Assembly (NCBI RefSeq): GCF_900460955.1
Contig: NZ_UFUW01000001.1
Coordinates: 2,588,501 to 2,652,500, forward strand
Direction of reading: 5' to 3'
From: Cardiobacterium valvarum
GTDB lineage: Bacteria; Pseudomonadota; Gammaproteobacteria; Cardiobacteriales; Cardiobacteriaceae
DNA length: 64,000 nucleotides
Below the pieces are notes generated by a model. It ran no database searches and was not told where the DNA came from. It saw only the letters and a program-made list of their open reading frames with translations. Below are positions 1 to 8,283 of this stretch, piece after piece; within the stretch, counting starts at the first letter, position 1; every line of letters begins with the position of its first letter. Both the position numbers and the translations under genes were made by a program.

Positions 1-540
1 GGTGCGCGCGGGGTGGATACCTGCCGCTGCGGTGTACACCGCCAGCTTGCCGACGGAAATATCCGTGCCGTTCACGCCCCAGTCGCCGATGCCGAGGATT
101 TCTTCCGCGTCCGATACCACCAGCAAATCGACATCATCCGCGCCGAGGCCCAGCGTCGCAAACGAAGCGCGGATATTCTCCGGATGGTTCACATCGAGAT
201 ACACAGCGCGCGAGCGGCGGTAATCGCGACTCCACTGCTTGATCGCCTCGCCGACGGTCGGGTCATAAACAATCGGCAGCATTTCCGCGAGATGATCGGT
301 CAAGAGCTTGTAGTAGAGCACCTCGTTGCGGTTGTGCAGCTGGTCAAGAAAAATGTATTTCTCCATGTCCTTCTCGTAGGACGCGAACTGGCGATAGGCG
401 CGCGCTGCCTGCTGGTCGAGGGTTTCCACGGCGACGGGCAGTCGGCCGGTGAGGCCATATTTTGCACGTTCATCGACCGTGAACGCGGTGCCCTTATTGG
501 TCAGCGGGTTTTGCATGACATCGGGGGTATTACTCATCAT
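1..540 (-). CDS. maeA: NAD-dependent malic enzyme, N-terminal part (cut by window edge)
   Basis: Oxidative decarboxylation of malate to pyruvate with NAD, in the cytoplasm. Only the first 180 codons are inside the window; the gene runs off the left edge, so the NAD-binding domain is not seen. The visible part carries the malic enzyme N-terminal signature: a HNRNEVLYYKLL segment, then EMLPIVYDPTVGEA, then RDYRRSRAVYLDV, and GIGDWGVNG near the edge. Two ATG codons in a row (540 and 537) follow AGGAGA; the 537 start has the better spacing. The next gene on the same strand, upstream, is an AEC-family carrier, which fits joint malate uptake and use. Family assignment is firm; NAD rather than NADP preference is from resemblance to the MaeA/SfcA type. 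Confidence 0.9.
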   Translation of the reverse strand, partial: MMSNTPDVMQNPLTNKGTAFTVDERAKYGLTGRLPVAVETLDQQAARAYRQFASYEKDMEKYIFLDQLHNRNEVLYYKLLTDHLAEMLPIVYDPTVGEAIKQWSRDYRRSRAVYLDVNHPENIRASFATLGLGADDVDLLVVSDAEEILGIGDWGVNGTDISVGKLAVYTAAAGIHPART

Positions 541-572
541 TGTCTCCTATGGGGATATTGAAGGGAAAGGGT

Positions 573-1538
573 TTAAAGGGGCAGCCATGCCAGCAGCCAA
601 TCCACCAGCGGCACTACCACCACAAAGAGCAGCGTGCTGGTGGTCACAACATTGGTGGCGAAGCGCACGTCGCCCCTGGCCTCGTTCGCCAGAATCGGCA
701 GGACAGCCAACGCGGATACGGACGACTGCACAATCAAAGTCTTGGCCTCCGCCGCAGACAGCGCCAGCCAACTTTTGCCAAGATAAATCAGGACGAACAT
801 CAACAGCGGCGCGAAGACAAATTTACCCAGTAGCGCGGCGATGGTATCGCGGTCGAAGCGGATGCTTGCCAGCCCCGCATCGCACAAGGTAATTCCGATA
901 TAGAGAAGCGAAAGCGGCGTTACCGTCGCGCCGATATAGCCGAGCGCGGCATGGGCGAATGACGGCACCGGAATATCGGCCAGCAGGAAGACCATCGCCA
1001 GCAAAAAGCCCAAGAGCGGCGCGGGCAACAGTTTTTTCCAGTCAAATTTTTTCTGCGGTGCGGCGGATTGTCCGGGCAGCGGGTCGCGGGCAATCAGAAA
1101 GACCCCGAACGCCCAGGTCGAGACCGTATTCAACACGTAATAGACCAGAAAATACGGCATGGCCGCATCGCCGAACAGCGCCACATTGAGCGGCAGGCCG
1201 ATAAAAATCGTATTGGCATTAACGATGGTGTTAATAAATACCCCACGCCGCCCCGGACGCACCTTCAATACCTTCACCATCAGCCAGGCCATCGGATAAC
1301 CCAACAAAAGCGATACCACACCATATATCAGTCCATCCGATAATGCGGCGAGCTGGTCGCGGTGAAGATACGTCAGCACCGACACGAAAATCGATGCCGG
1401 TAGCGCAATATTCATAATCAGCCGCGAGATGTTGGCAGCGAACGTATCGGCAAACCAGCCGCGCTGTCGCAACACGAAACCCAGCGCAATCAGCAACACG
1501 ACGGACAGGACACTTTCCACAGCGGTGAGGAAGATCAT
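573..1538 (-). CDS. AEC-family (auxin efflux carrier) permease, probable malate/malonate transporter
   Basis: A 321-residue integral membrane protein with about ten hydrophobic segments and the AEC/MdcF-like layout: five helices, a short polar linker near residues 155-170, then five more. I start it at the ATG at 1538, preceded by AAGGAGCTACCC; a longer in-frame extension to 1631 has no ribosome site and no family resemblance. It lies 32 bp upstream of the malic enzyme on the same strand, so the two are probably cotranscribed. Some AEC members (MleP, MdcF) move malate or malonate, and pairing with malic enzyme favours a C4-dicarboxylate substrate. That substrate is inference. Confidence 0.8.
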   Translation of the reverse strand: MIFLTAVESVLSVVLLIALGFVLRQRGWFADTFAANISRLIMNIALPASIFVSVLTYLHRDQLAALSDGLIYGVVSLLLGYPMAWLMVKVLKVRPGRRGVFINTIVNANTIFIGLPLNVALFGDAAMPYFLVYYVLNTVSTWAFGVFLIARDPLPGQSAAPQKKFDWKKLLPAPLLGFLLAMVFLLADIPVPSFAHAALGYIGATVTPLSLLYIGITLCDAGLASIRFDRDTIAALLGKFVFAPLLMFVLIYLGKSWLALSAAEAKTLIVQSSVSALAVLPILANEARGDVRFATNVVTTSTLLFVVVVPLVDWLLAWLPL

Positions 1539-1731
1539 GGGTAGCTCCTTGGTTATAACCGTCGGGAACAGAAGGGAAAATGCTAAGTCTGACAGCAGCA
1601 GACTGTCGCTCGTCCTGCATTGTACACCCATAAATCAAACTAAAAGGATGACCGTTCATATTAAAAAGTCCTTAATCAAACACGGATAAACGCTGAATAT
1701 TCCACTTTCCAAGTTGAACGGACTACCTAAA

Positions 1732-2076
1732 ATGAACATTAATCATGAAGAAATCAACCGCCGCATCGGCCGCGCTATTGCCCAATACCGCCAGCAAAGC
1801 GGCCTAACCCAGGAACAGGTGGCGGAAAAACTGCAAATCGGCAATGAAGCAGTCTCACGCATGGAACGCGGTCTGATCATGCCGAATGTCGTCCGCCTGC
1901 TAGAACTGGCGGAAATCTTCGATTGCACCGCTGCCGAACTGTTGGCCGAAAGCAGCCCGCGCCTCTTCGACAAGACGCACCATGTGCACACCGCCATCGC
2001 TAGTCTGGCGGAAAATGATCGCCAGTTGATGCTGCATTTTCTCGAACGCTTTGCCCACCGCCTGCAACAGGCGTGA
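1732..2076 (+). CDS. XRE-family helix-turn-helix regulator
   Basis: A 114-residue cytoplasmic DNA-binding protein. Residues 8-62 form a Cro/C1-type HTH: IGRAIAQYRQQSGLTQEQVA, then NEAVSRMERGLIMPNVVRLLELAEIF. The C-terminal 45 residues are helical and of unknown function. The start is the ATG at 1732; a TTG at 1714 in the same frame is possible, but neither has a clear Shine-Dalgarno. It is divergent from the AEC carrier and malic enzyme pair across about 190 bp, so it may regulate them, though nothing in the sequence proves that. An inverted copy of the dispersed CCGCTTGGCGG-type repeat abuts its stop codon. Confidence 0.85.
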   Translation: MNINHEEINRRIGRAIAQYRQQSGLTQEQVAEKLQIGNEAVSRMERGLIMPNVVRLLELAEIFDCTAAELLAESSPRLFDKTHHVHTAIASLAENDRQLMLHFLERFAHRLQQA

Positions 2077-2097
2077 GCCGCCAAGCGGGACAAAACG
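2077..2097. repeat. single inverted copy of the dispersed CCGCTTGGCGG-type repeat
   Basis: The sequence GCCGCCAAGCGGGACAAAAC directly follows the XRE stop codon and is the reverse complement of the GTTTTATCCCGCTTGGCGC form seen at 13190-13212 and 13340-13362. Confidence 0.6.
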
Positions 2098-2131
2098 GGC
2101 ATTCCCACCTGAAACATCGCCGCAGCGGCGT

Positions 2132-2143
2132 AGAATAATGCGC
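2132..2143 (+). promoter_or_regulatory. candidate -10 element for rlmD
   Basis: TAGAATAATGCGCC resembles CTATAATGCGCC in front of clcA. It overlaps the earlier ATG at 2138, which argues that rlmD starts at the ATG at 2165. No convincing -35 box was identified. Confidence 0.4.
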
Positions 2144-2164
2144 CAACCGTTTCCCATCCCGATT

Positions 2165-3451
2165 ATGCCCAGCACCCTCACCCTCGACATCACCGGCTTC
2201 GATTATGAAGCGCGCGGCGTCGCCCGCCACGACGGCAAGACCCATTTCGTCAGCGGCGCGTTGCCGGGCGAACGCGTTACCGCCCGCGTCCTCGAAAGCA
2301 AAAAACGCTACGCGACCGCAGAAGCCATCGACATTCTTATCCCTGCGCCGGAGCGCGTTCCGCCCGCTTGCCCGCATTACGCCGCCTGCGGCGGCTGCGC
2401 CCTGCAACACGCCGGCGACGCCGCGCAGCACCGTCTCAAAGAAACCGTCTGGCTGGAACAGCTGGCGCGCATCGGCGGCGTCCGTCCGCAGACCGTTCTC
2501 CCCGCCATCAGCGGGGCCAACTGGCATTATCGCGCCCGCACCCGCCTTGCCTGGGATGGCGAACACCTCGGCTACCGTGCCCGCGCTGGTAATACCGTCG
2601 TCCCCATCACGCATTGCCCTACCCTCGCCCCCGCCCTCTCCGCCCGCCTCCCCGACATCCGCGCCTTGTGCGCCGCCCTCGCGCGCAGCACCGCCATTCT
2701 CGGCGTGGACCTCAGCGCCGGAGACGGGGTGAACGTGCTGCGCATCCGCCTGCGCGAAGCGGTGGACGCGCGTCCCGCGCAAGAAGCCATCGCCGCCTGG
2801 CATCAGGAAGACGGGCAACCGTGGCAAATCCGCCTGCAACACGATGCCGGAACCGTCGCCATCCCGCCGGACGCGCCGCCGCTGGCCTATCAACTGCCCG
2901 ATTACGGCCTCACCCTCCCTTACACGCCGGACGATTTCACCCAGGCCAACAAAGCCCTCAACCGCCGCCTGGTATCGTTTGCGCTGGCAACCCTGGGCGC
3001 GGAAGCAGGCGCGCGCGTCATGGATTTCTTCTGCGGCCTCGGCAACTTCAGCCTGCCGCTGGCGCGTAGCGACGCAGATGTGCTCGGCATCGAAGGCGTG
3101 GACGAGATGGTGGCGCGCGCCACCGCAAACGCCGCTGCGCACGGCCTTGCTGACCGCTGCCGTTTCGCGCGCGCCGATCTTTTTACCGTTACCACCAAAC
3201 AGCTGCACCGCTGGGGCCGGGCGGACTACTGGCTGCTTGATCCGCCGCGCGCCGGGGCGCAGACGCTCTGTACCGTGCTCGATCCGAAACACGGCCCGGC
3301 GCGCATCGCCTACGTTTCCTGCAACCCCGGCACGCTCGCCCGCGACGCCGCCATTCTCAGCGGCAAAGGCTACCGCATCGCCAGCGGCCGCCTGCTGCAT
3401 ATGTTCGCGCAGACGGCGCACGTCGAAAGCCTGCTGCTCTTTACCCGCTGA
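2165..3451 (+). CDS. rlmD: 23S rRNA (uracil-1939-C5)-methyltransferase RlmD
   Basis: Methylates U1939 of 23S rRNA using S-adenosylmethionine. The 428 residues match the RlmD/RumA length. Order of parts: an N-terminal TRAM RNA-binding domain (about residues 2-60); the [4Fe-4S] cysteines in CPHYAACGGCALQH, with a fourth Cys at ITHCPTL; the SAM-binding motif DFFCGLGNFSLPLA; a DPPRAG motif; and the catalytic YVSCNPGTLARD. An alternative ATG at 2138 would add nine residues, but it sits on a probable -10 element. tatD follows after 4 bp, so the two are one transcription unit. Confidence 0.95.
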   Translation: MPSTLTLDITGFDYEARGVARHDGKTHFVSGALPGERVTARVLESKKRYATAEAIDILIPAPERVPPACPHYAACGGCALQHAGDAAQHRLKETVWLEQLARIGGVRPQTVLPAISGANWHYRARTRLAWDGEHLGYRARAGNTVVPITHCPTLAPALSARLPDIRALCAALARSTAILGVDLSAGDGVNVLRIRLREAVDARPAQEAIAAWHQEDGQPWQIRLQHDAGTVAIPPDAPPLAYQLPDYGLTLPYTPDDFTQANKALNRRLVSFALATLGAEAGARVMDFFCGLGNFSLPLARSDADVLGIEGVDEMVARATANAAAHGLADRCRFARADLFTVTTKQLHRWGRADYWLLDPPRAGAQTLCTVLDPKHGPARIAYVSCNPGTLARDAAILSGKGYRIASGRLLHMFAQTAHVESLLLFTR

Positions 3452-3455
3452 CGCT

Positions 3456-4202
3456 ATGCCCGCCTTCACCGACAGCCACTGCCACCTCGACTGGTTTCCC
3501 GATCCCGCTGCCACCGTGCAGGAAGCGCAGGCGGCGGGCGTTGGCCGCATCGTCATCGCCGCGACCACCCGCGCGCGCTGGGCGGACGTGGCACGCGCCG
3601 CCGCCCTGCCCGGCGTGTATGCCGCCTACGGCCTGCACCCGCTCTATCAGGACGAACACAGCGACGACGATCTGCACGCGCTGGAAACGCAAATCCACAA
3701 CCACCCGACCGTCGCCATCGGCGAATGCGGCCTTGACTTCCTCAGCGGCGACAGCGCCGCGCAACGCGCCACCTTTGCCGCGCAAATCGACATCGCCCGC
3801 CGCCACCACCTGCCGCTGCTCCTGCACGCGCGCAAATCGCTTGATGCCGTGCTGCATCAGCTGAAACGCGCCCACTACGCCCGCTTCGTCATCCACAGCT
3901 TTACCGGCTCGGACGCGCAACTGGCGCAGATCTTCGCCCTCGGCGGTTACATCGGCATCGGCGGCACCTCGACCTATCCGCGCGCCGCCCGCCTGCAACG
4001 CCAACTGGCGGCCGTCCCCGCCGACCGTTACCTGCTCGAAACCGATGCTCCCGACCAGCCCCTCTGCGGCTACCAGGGCGAAGCGAACCACCCCGCGCGC
4101 ACCGCCCTCGTCGCCGCCAACCTCGCCCGCCTGCGCGGCGAGCCGCTGGATCGTATCAGCCGCCAATCCGAAGCGAATTGCGATGCTTTTTTTGCCTGGT
4201 AA
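3456..4202 (+). CDS. tatD: TatD-family metal-dependent deoxyribonuclease
   Basis: A 248-residue cytoplasmic TIM-barrel hydrolase; TatD members are 3'-5' exonucleases with a two-metal site. Visible family residues are the N-terminal DSHCHLD metal ligands, GECGLDF, LLLHAR, the VIHSFTG histidine, and LLETDAPD near the C-terminus. It starts 4 bp after the rlmD stop and is probably translated from the same message. Despite its name, TatD is not needed for Tat export, and the tat genes here lie 15 kb away. A block of 25-bp tandem repeats begins just after its stop. Confidence 0.93.
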   Translation: MPAFTDSHCHLDWFPDPAATVQEAQAAGVGRIVIAATTRARWADVARAAALPGVYAAYGLHPLYQDEHSDDDLHALETQIHNHPTVAIGECGLDFLSGDSAAQRATFAAQIDIARRHHLPLLLHARKSLDAVLHQLKRAHYARFVIHSFTGSDAQLAQIFALGGYIGIGGTSTYPRAARLQRQLAAVPADRYLLETDAPDQPLCGYQGEANHPARTALVAANLARLRGEPLDRISRQSEANCDAFFAW

Positions 4203-4212
4203 GGCCAGTCAC

Positions 4213-4350
4213 GGCGCCGCTTGGCGGGCCCAGTAATGACGCCGCTTGACGAGCCCAGTAATGACGCCGCTTGACGGCCCAGTATCTACACCGCTTGGCG
4301 GGCCCAGTAACGACGCCGCTTGACGGGCCCAGTATTTACGCCGCTTGACG
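4213..4350. repeat. tandem array of a 25-bp repeat, about 5.5 units
   Basis: Units of the form GCCGCTTGACGGGCCCAGTA plus TTTAC or ATGAC follow one another directly with small substitutions and one 1-bp deletion. Single or paired copies occur in at least eight other intergenic sites in the window (for example 13154, 18501, 18645, 20177, 33750). There are no spacers, so it is not CRISPR. It lies between the convergent genes tatD and the OPT transporter. Confidence 0.9.
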
Positions 4351-4371
4351 GGGCATCTCACCTCCCGGCAC

Positions 4372-4405
4372 AAAAAAGCCGCTATCCCGGATAGCGGCTT
4401 TTTCC
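4372..4405. terminator. bidirectional rho-independent terminator
   Basis: A 15-bp stem AAAAAGCCGCTATCC / GGATAGCGGCTTTTT with A and T tracts on both sides lies between convergent tatD and the OPT gene, so it can stop both. Confidence 0.9.
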
Positions 4406-4417
4406 TGCGGTTTCGCC

Positions 4418-6343
4418 TCAGGCCTGTTTCGGCTTGACGGCGACTTTGTAGAGGAAGATGCAGAGGGCGGCGTAGGTGGCAATGCCGAGGTAGGTAGCTG
4501 CCGGGGTTTCCGACCAGTCGGTCATGAAGACATCCACGCCGGCGATACGCAGCACCGCGCTGAACAGGCTGCCGATAGCGCCGCCGGCAACCAGGCCGGA
4601 GGCGATGGTGTTGCCTTCGCTGAGGCGCAGCGCGCTCAGTTTTTCGTCCTTGCTGCTGTTGGCGACGAAGTGGGCAATCAGGCCGCCGACCAGGATCGGG
4701 CTGTTGATTTCCATCGGCAGATAGGTGCCGAGGGCGAAGGCCAGCGGTGGCACTTTCATCATCCACAGCACGACGGCAAAGAGCGCGCCCGCCATGTAGA
4801 GCGGCCATTGTGCGCTTTCGCCGGTCATCAGCGGCTTGATGATGGCAGCCATGGCGTTGGCCTGCGGTGCGGGCAGCGGGTGTTCGCCGGTGAAGCCGTA
4901 GGCGTTGTTGAGCAGGATGAGGACGCCGACGGAGAGGATGGAGGCCATGATGGCGCTGACAATCTGCCATTGCTGCATCTTGGCGGGTGTTGCGCCGGTC
5001 AGGTGTGCCACTTTCATTTCCGACATGAAGTTGCCCGCCATGCCGATGGTGGTGCCGACAAAGGCGGCCATCATCAGGATGGCGATCATGCCGACCGTAC
5101 CGGAGACGCCGGCCGAGGTCAGAATCAGGGCGGCGACGATGATCATGAAGATGGTCATGCCGGAGACGGGTTCGTTACCGGTGTAGGCGATGGAGCTGAT
5201 GCCGACCACCGAGAGCAGGAAAGACATGATGAGGACGATGAGGAAGGCCAGCACGGTCTGGGTCAGGTTTTCGGCGTAGTTGATGTGGAAGAAAAGGGCG
5301 AAGAGGACGGTGGTCACGATGATGCCGAGGACGAGCACCGACATCGGTATATCACGCTGGGTACGGAGCAGGCCCACTTCCACGGTCTTGCTGCTGAAAA
5401 TATCGGTGATGGCTTTTTTCACCACGCCGCTGACCACTTTCGACATGGTGAGCAGGCCGATGATGCCCGCCATTGCCAGCATGCCGATGCCGATGTGGCG
5501 GATGTAGCTGAAAAAGACGGTGTTGACCGGTACGTCTTTCAGCAGCATTTGCTGCCCGTCCACGAGCATGATGTGTTCCGGCGCAAGGTAGTAGACGATG
5601 GGCATGCAGACGAACCACGAGAAGAAGGAACCGGCGGCGATGATGGCGGCGTATCTGAGGCCGGTGAAATAACCGAGGCCGAGCAGGGCCGCATCGGTAT
5701 CCAGCGAGGCGGTAAGCTTGGTCTTCTCTTGCAGGAGGATGCCCCATTTGAAGGTGTTGGTGCGGATGACTTCCTGCCACCAGCCAAGCGTGTTCAGCAC
5801 GAAATCGTAAAACATGCCGATGGCGCCGCTCACCATCATCAGCTTCGCCTTGCTGCCGCCGTTACTGGTCAGCACCTCCGTCGCCGCGCGTCCGGCCGGG
5901 AAGGGGTAGACGAAGTGCATGTCCTCGCAGAAATAGCGGCGGAACATGACGCAGAGGAAAACGCCGAGTACGCTGCCGAGTACGATCGGTGCCGCCATCT
6001 GGAAGAAGCTGATGCCTTCAATATTCAGGATGTAGAAGGCAGGCAGGAAAAAGAGTGCGCCGGCGAGCCCGTTAGTGCCGGCACTCGCGATTGCCTGAAT
6101 ATGCACCGTTTCGGCGAAGGCGTTCTGCTTCGGGCGGTGAAAAATGATCGCCATGCCCATTGCCAGAATGGAAACGGGGGCGAAAGCATCAATGGTCTGA
6201 CCGATTTTCAGGCCGAGATAGCCAACGGCAAGGGCAAAGACGGCAGCGTAGAAGAGACCCCAGAACACGACGTAGCTGTTGATTTCCACATACGGTTTTC
6301 CGGGGTCCATCACGGGTTGGGCGGGTAAGATTTTTTCTGACAT
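4418..6343 (-). CDS. OPT-family oligopeptide transporter
   Basis: A 641-residue inner-membrane secondary transporter with about fifteen hydrophobic segments. The family looks right from the N-terminal region (about residues 25-80), which carries a GYLGLKIGQTIDAFAPVSI segment, and the later GNEPVSGM and GTYLPMEINSPILVGG segments; the last is a characteristic OPT C-terminal motif. OPT proteins import short peptides, or metal chelates in some lineages; the substrate cannot be read here. It is a single gene, with about 230 bp of non-coding DNA upstream and a strong terminator downstream. The start ATG is 10 bp after GGAACTCC. Confidence 0.88.
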   Translation of the reverse strand: MSEKILPAQPVMDPGKPYVEINSYVVFWGLFYAAVFALAVGYLGLKIGQTIDAFAPVSILAMGMAIIFHRPKQNAFAETVHIQAIASAGTNGLAGALFFLPAFYILNIEGISFFQMAAPIVLGSVLGVFLCVMFRRYFCEDMHFVYPFPAGRAATEVLTSNGGSKAKLMMVSGAIGMFYDFVLNTLGWWQEVIRTNTFKWGILLQEKTKLTASLDTDAALLGLGYFTGLRYAAIIAAGSFFSWFVCMPIVYYLAPEHIMLVDGQQMLLKDVPVNTVFFSYIRHIGIGMLAMAGIIGLLTMSKVVSGVVKKAITDIFSSKTVEVGLLRTQRDIPMSVLVLGIIVTTVLFALFFHINYAENLTQTVLAFLIVLIMSFLLSVVGISSIAYTGNEPVSGMTIFMIIVAALILTSAGVSGTVGMIAILMMAAFVGTTIGMAGNFMSEMKVAHLTGATPAKMQQWQIVSAIMASILSVGVLILLNNAYGFTGEHPLPAPQANAMAAIIKPLMTGESAQWPLYMAGALFAVVLWMMKVPPLAFALGTYLPMEINSPILVGGLIAHFVANSSKDEKLSALRLSEGNTIASGLVAGGAIGSLFSAVLRIAGVDVFMTDWSETPAATYLGIATYAALCIFLYKVAVKPKQA

Positions 6344-6573
6344 GGTTGGAGTTCCTTATGCATAAAGGTGAAAACATCCTGTTGGCAGCGTTCCTGTGTG
6401 GGCATATTAACACTCCAAAATGTGCCTATCCAATCTTCTTCACAAATAATCATCGCGATTAAACGGTGAAATGTGATGAAATTTGTGCGGTTTAACCTGC
6501 GGAGCGATAAGATGCCACCAAGCAGCGCCATCGCTGGGCCCGGCAAGCAGTTACTTTTTCCCCACGCTGCTAC

Positions 6574-7707
6574 TCACAGGAAGGCATCCAGCACGTTGTT
6601 GAGCAGGGCGAAGCCGCGCGGCGTCGTTTGCAGGCGGTGCCCGATATCCGGCGCGAGCAGGCCCCGGGCGACGAGTGTGTCCAGGGTCGGGCGGAGGTCG
6701 TCCAGGCTGAGGGCGGTGCGTTCCGTCAGGTAAGCGGTCGGCACGCCGTCTTTCAGGCGCAGGGCGTTCATCATGAATTCGAAGGCCTGTTCGTCGCGGG
6801 CGACGGCAAGCTGCTGGTCGCTATACGGGTTCCCGCCCGCTCCCGCCGCTTTTTGGTACGCCGCCGGGGCGCGGTATTTGCTGCGGCGGGTGATGACACC
6901 GTCCCGTGTCTGTTTGCCGTGCGCGCCCGCGCCGATGCCGAGGTAGTCGCCGTATTGCCAGTAGTTGAGGTTGTGGCGGCAGGGTTCGCCCGCACGCCAG
7001 GCCGAGGTTTCGTACTGGCGGTAGCCACCCGCCGTCAAGAGGGCGCTGCCCGCTTCGTAGATGTCGATTTGCGTGTCGCTGTCGGGGAGGACGGGCGGGT
7101 TGGCGTAGAACGCGGTATTCGGTTCCAGGGTGAGTTGGTACCAGCTGATGTGCTCCGGGGCAAGGGCAATGGCCTGGCGCAGGTCATCCAGCGCGCCGGC
7201 GACGTCCTGCCCGGGCAGGGCAAACATCACATCGAGGTTGATACGGGTAAAGCCTGCCTGCTGTGCGAGGGTAACGGCGCGCACCGCTTCGGCGCTGCTG
7301 TGGATGCGCCCCAGCGCCTGCAACTGCGCATCGGCAAAGCTCTGCACGCCGATGGAGAGGCGGTTCACGCCCGCTGCGCGGTAAGCGGCGAATTTTTCTT
7401 GCTCGAAGGTGCCGGGGTTGGCTTCCAGGGTGATTTCGCAATCAGCGGCAAGCGGGGCGAGGTGAGCGATGCCGTCCAGCAGGGCGGCAACCGCCGCGCC
7501 GCTCAACAGGCTCGGCGTGCCGCCGCCAATGAAGATGGAGTAGATGGGGCGGCCGTCGTAATCGGCGGTGAAGTCGGCGAGCAGGTGGCGGATGTAGGCC
7601 GTCTCATCAATCTGCCCGCGCAGGGCGTGTGAATTGAAGTCGCAATACGGGCATTTGCGCACGCACCACGGGATGTGGATGTAGAGGCTTTGCGGAATAG
7701 GGTTCAT
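6574..7707 (-). CDS. hemW: HemW, radical-SAM heme chaperone
   Basis: A 377-residue cytoplasmic protein of the HemN-like radical-SAM group, formerly annotated as oxygen-independent coproporphyrinogen oxidase; HemW carries heme to target proteins. The N-terminus has the radical-SAM cysteine motif in HIPWCVRKCPYCDFNSH, where the third cysteine is followed by DF as in HemW. Next come IFIGGGTPSLL, a SIGVQSF segment and GIGAGAHG. The C-terminal domain is a HemN_C-type winged helix. Its ATG overlaps the stop of the upstream nuclease-like gene (ATGA), and it has no ribosome site of its own, so translation depends on the restriction-modification genes before it. Confidence 0.92.
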   Translation of the reverse strand: MNPIPQSLYIHIPWCVRKCPYCDFNSHALRGQIDETAYIRHLLADFTADYDGRPIYSIFIGGGTPSLLSGAAVAALLDGIAHLAPLAADCEITLEANPGTFEQEKFAAYRAAGVNRLSIGVQSFADAQLQALGRIHSSAEAVRAVTLAQQAGFTRINLDVMFALPGQDVAGALDDLRQAIALAPEHISWYQLTLEPNTAFYANPPVLPDSDTQIDIYEAGSALLTAGGYRQYETSAWRAGEPCRHNLNYWQYGDYLGIGAGAHGKQTRDGVITRRSKYRAPAAYQKAAGAGGNPYSDQQLAVARDEQAFEFMMNALRLKDGVPTAYLTERTALSLDDLRPTLDTLVARGLLAPDIGHRLQTTPRGFALLNNVLDAFL

Positions 7708-8282
7708 ACGGTAGGTGCGGCGGCGCAGAGGCGGAAGAGCTGCTGGAAGTCTTTATTCATGTCGCCGTAGCGGAATTCGTGGTTGGGGGTTTCGTAAGGG
7801 AATTTGGCGTAGCTGTTTTGGGTGACGACGGGGTAGCGGCTGATTTGCGCACCGCTGATCCAGCCGTAGAAGGCGACGATGCCGAGGGTGAAATCCACGA
7901 GGCCGACCACGACGTAATCTTTGCTGGCGGGATGCTGTTCCTGCGGGTAGCCGTAGGTCCAGTGATCGTTGGGCAGGTTGGGGGTGGATTTTTTCGCCAC
8001 TTTGACGTCGATGGTTTTGCCGTGAATGGCGACGTCAAAGGCGTCGCTGCGCGCCTGGCTGAAATCGGTCGTGTCTTCTTGAAACGGGATGCGCTGGCTG
8101 TGCAGGAAATGGCGGAAGGCCGCTTCGCCGAGGCAGCCGATGGCGGCTTTTTCCAGCCGCAGCTCGTCGTCGTAGCCGAAGCGGGAATAGAGTTGCTGCG
8201 CCAGCATCGCCGCTGCCTTGCTCTGTGCGTAGCGCCAGTGGGCGGCGAAGCGGAAGCCGTTGTCGCGGCGGATGAGGATCAT
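7704..8282 (-). CDS. putative restriction endonuclease with PD-(D/E)XK-like motif
   Basis: A 192-residue protein I cannot place in a named family. Residues about 45-95 look like a PD-(D/E)XK core: CLGEAAFRHFL (possible helix glutamate), then DAFDVAIHGKTIDVKVAKKS, where D-x(n)-D-x-K gives the acidic and lysine residues expected at such a site. The remainder is mixed alpha/beta with no membrane segment. It starts 1 bp after the stop of an adenine methyltransferase, with GGGGAGG in front, and overlaps hemW by ATGA. A cognate nuclease beside a methyltransferase is the simplest reading. It does not resemble the large helicase-nuclease Res of type III systems. The function is inference. Confidence 0.6.
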   Translation of the reverse strand: MILIRRDNGFRFAAHWRYAQSKAAAMLAQQLYSRFGYDDELRLEKAAIGCLGEAAFRHFLHSQRIPFQEDTTDFSQARSDAFDVAIHGKTIDVKVAKKSTPNLPNDHWTYGYPQEQHPASKDYVVVGLVDFTLGIVAFYGWISGAQISRYPVVTQNSYAKFPYETPNHEFRYGDMNKDFQQLFRLCAAAPTV

Positions 8283-8283
8283 G

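Noticed and set aside
2000..3568. 522-codon frame antisense to rlmD
   Set aside because: Shadow of rlmD and tatD; low-complexity Gly/Ala/Arg composition.
4213..4350. Possible CRISPR array
   Set aside because: The units are directly adjacent with no unique spacers, and no cas genes are nearby.
4670..6328. 552-codon frame opposite the OPT transporter
   Set aside because: It is rich in His/Asp/Glu as expected for the antisense of a hydrophobic GC-rich gene, has no family features, and is fully overlapped by a clear transporter.
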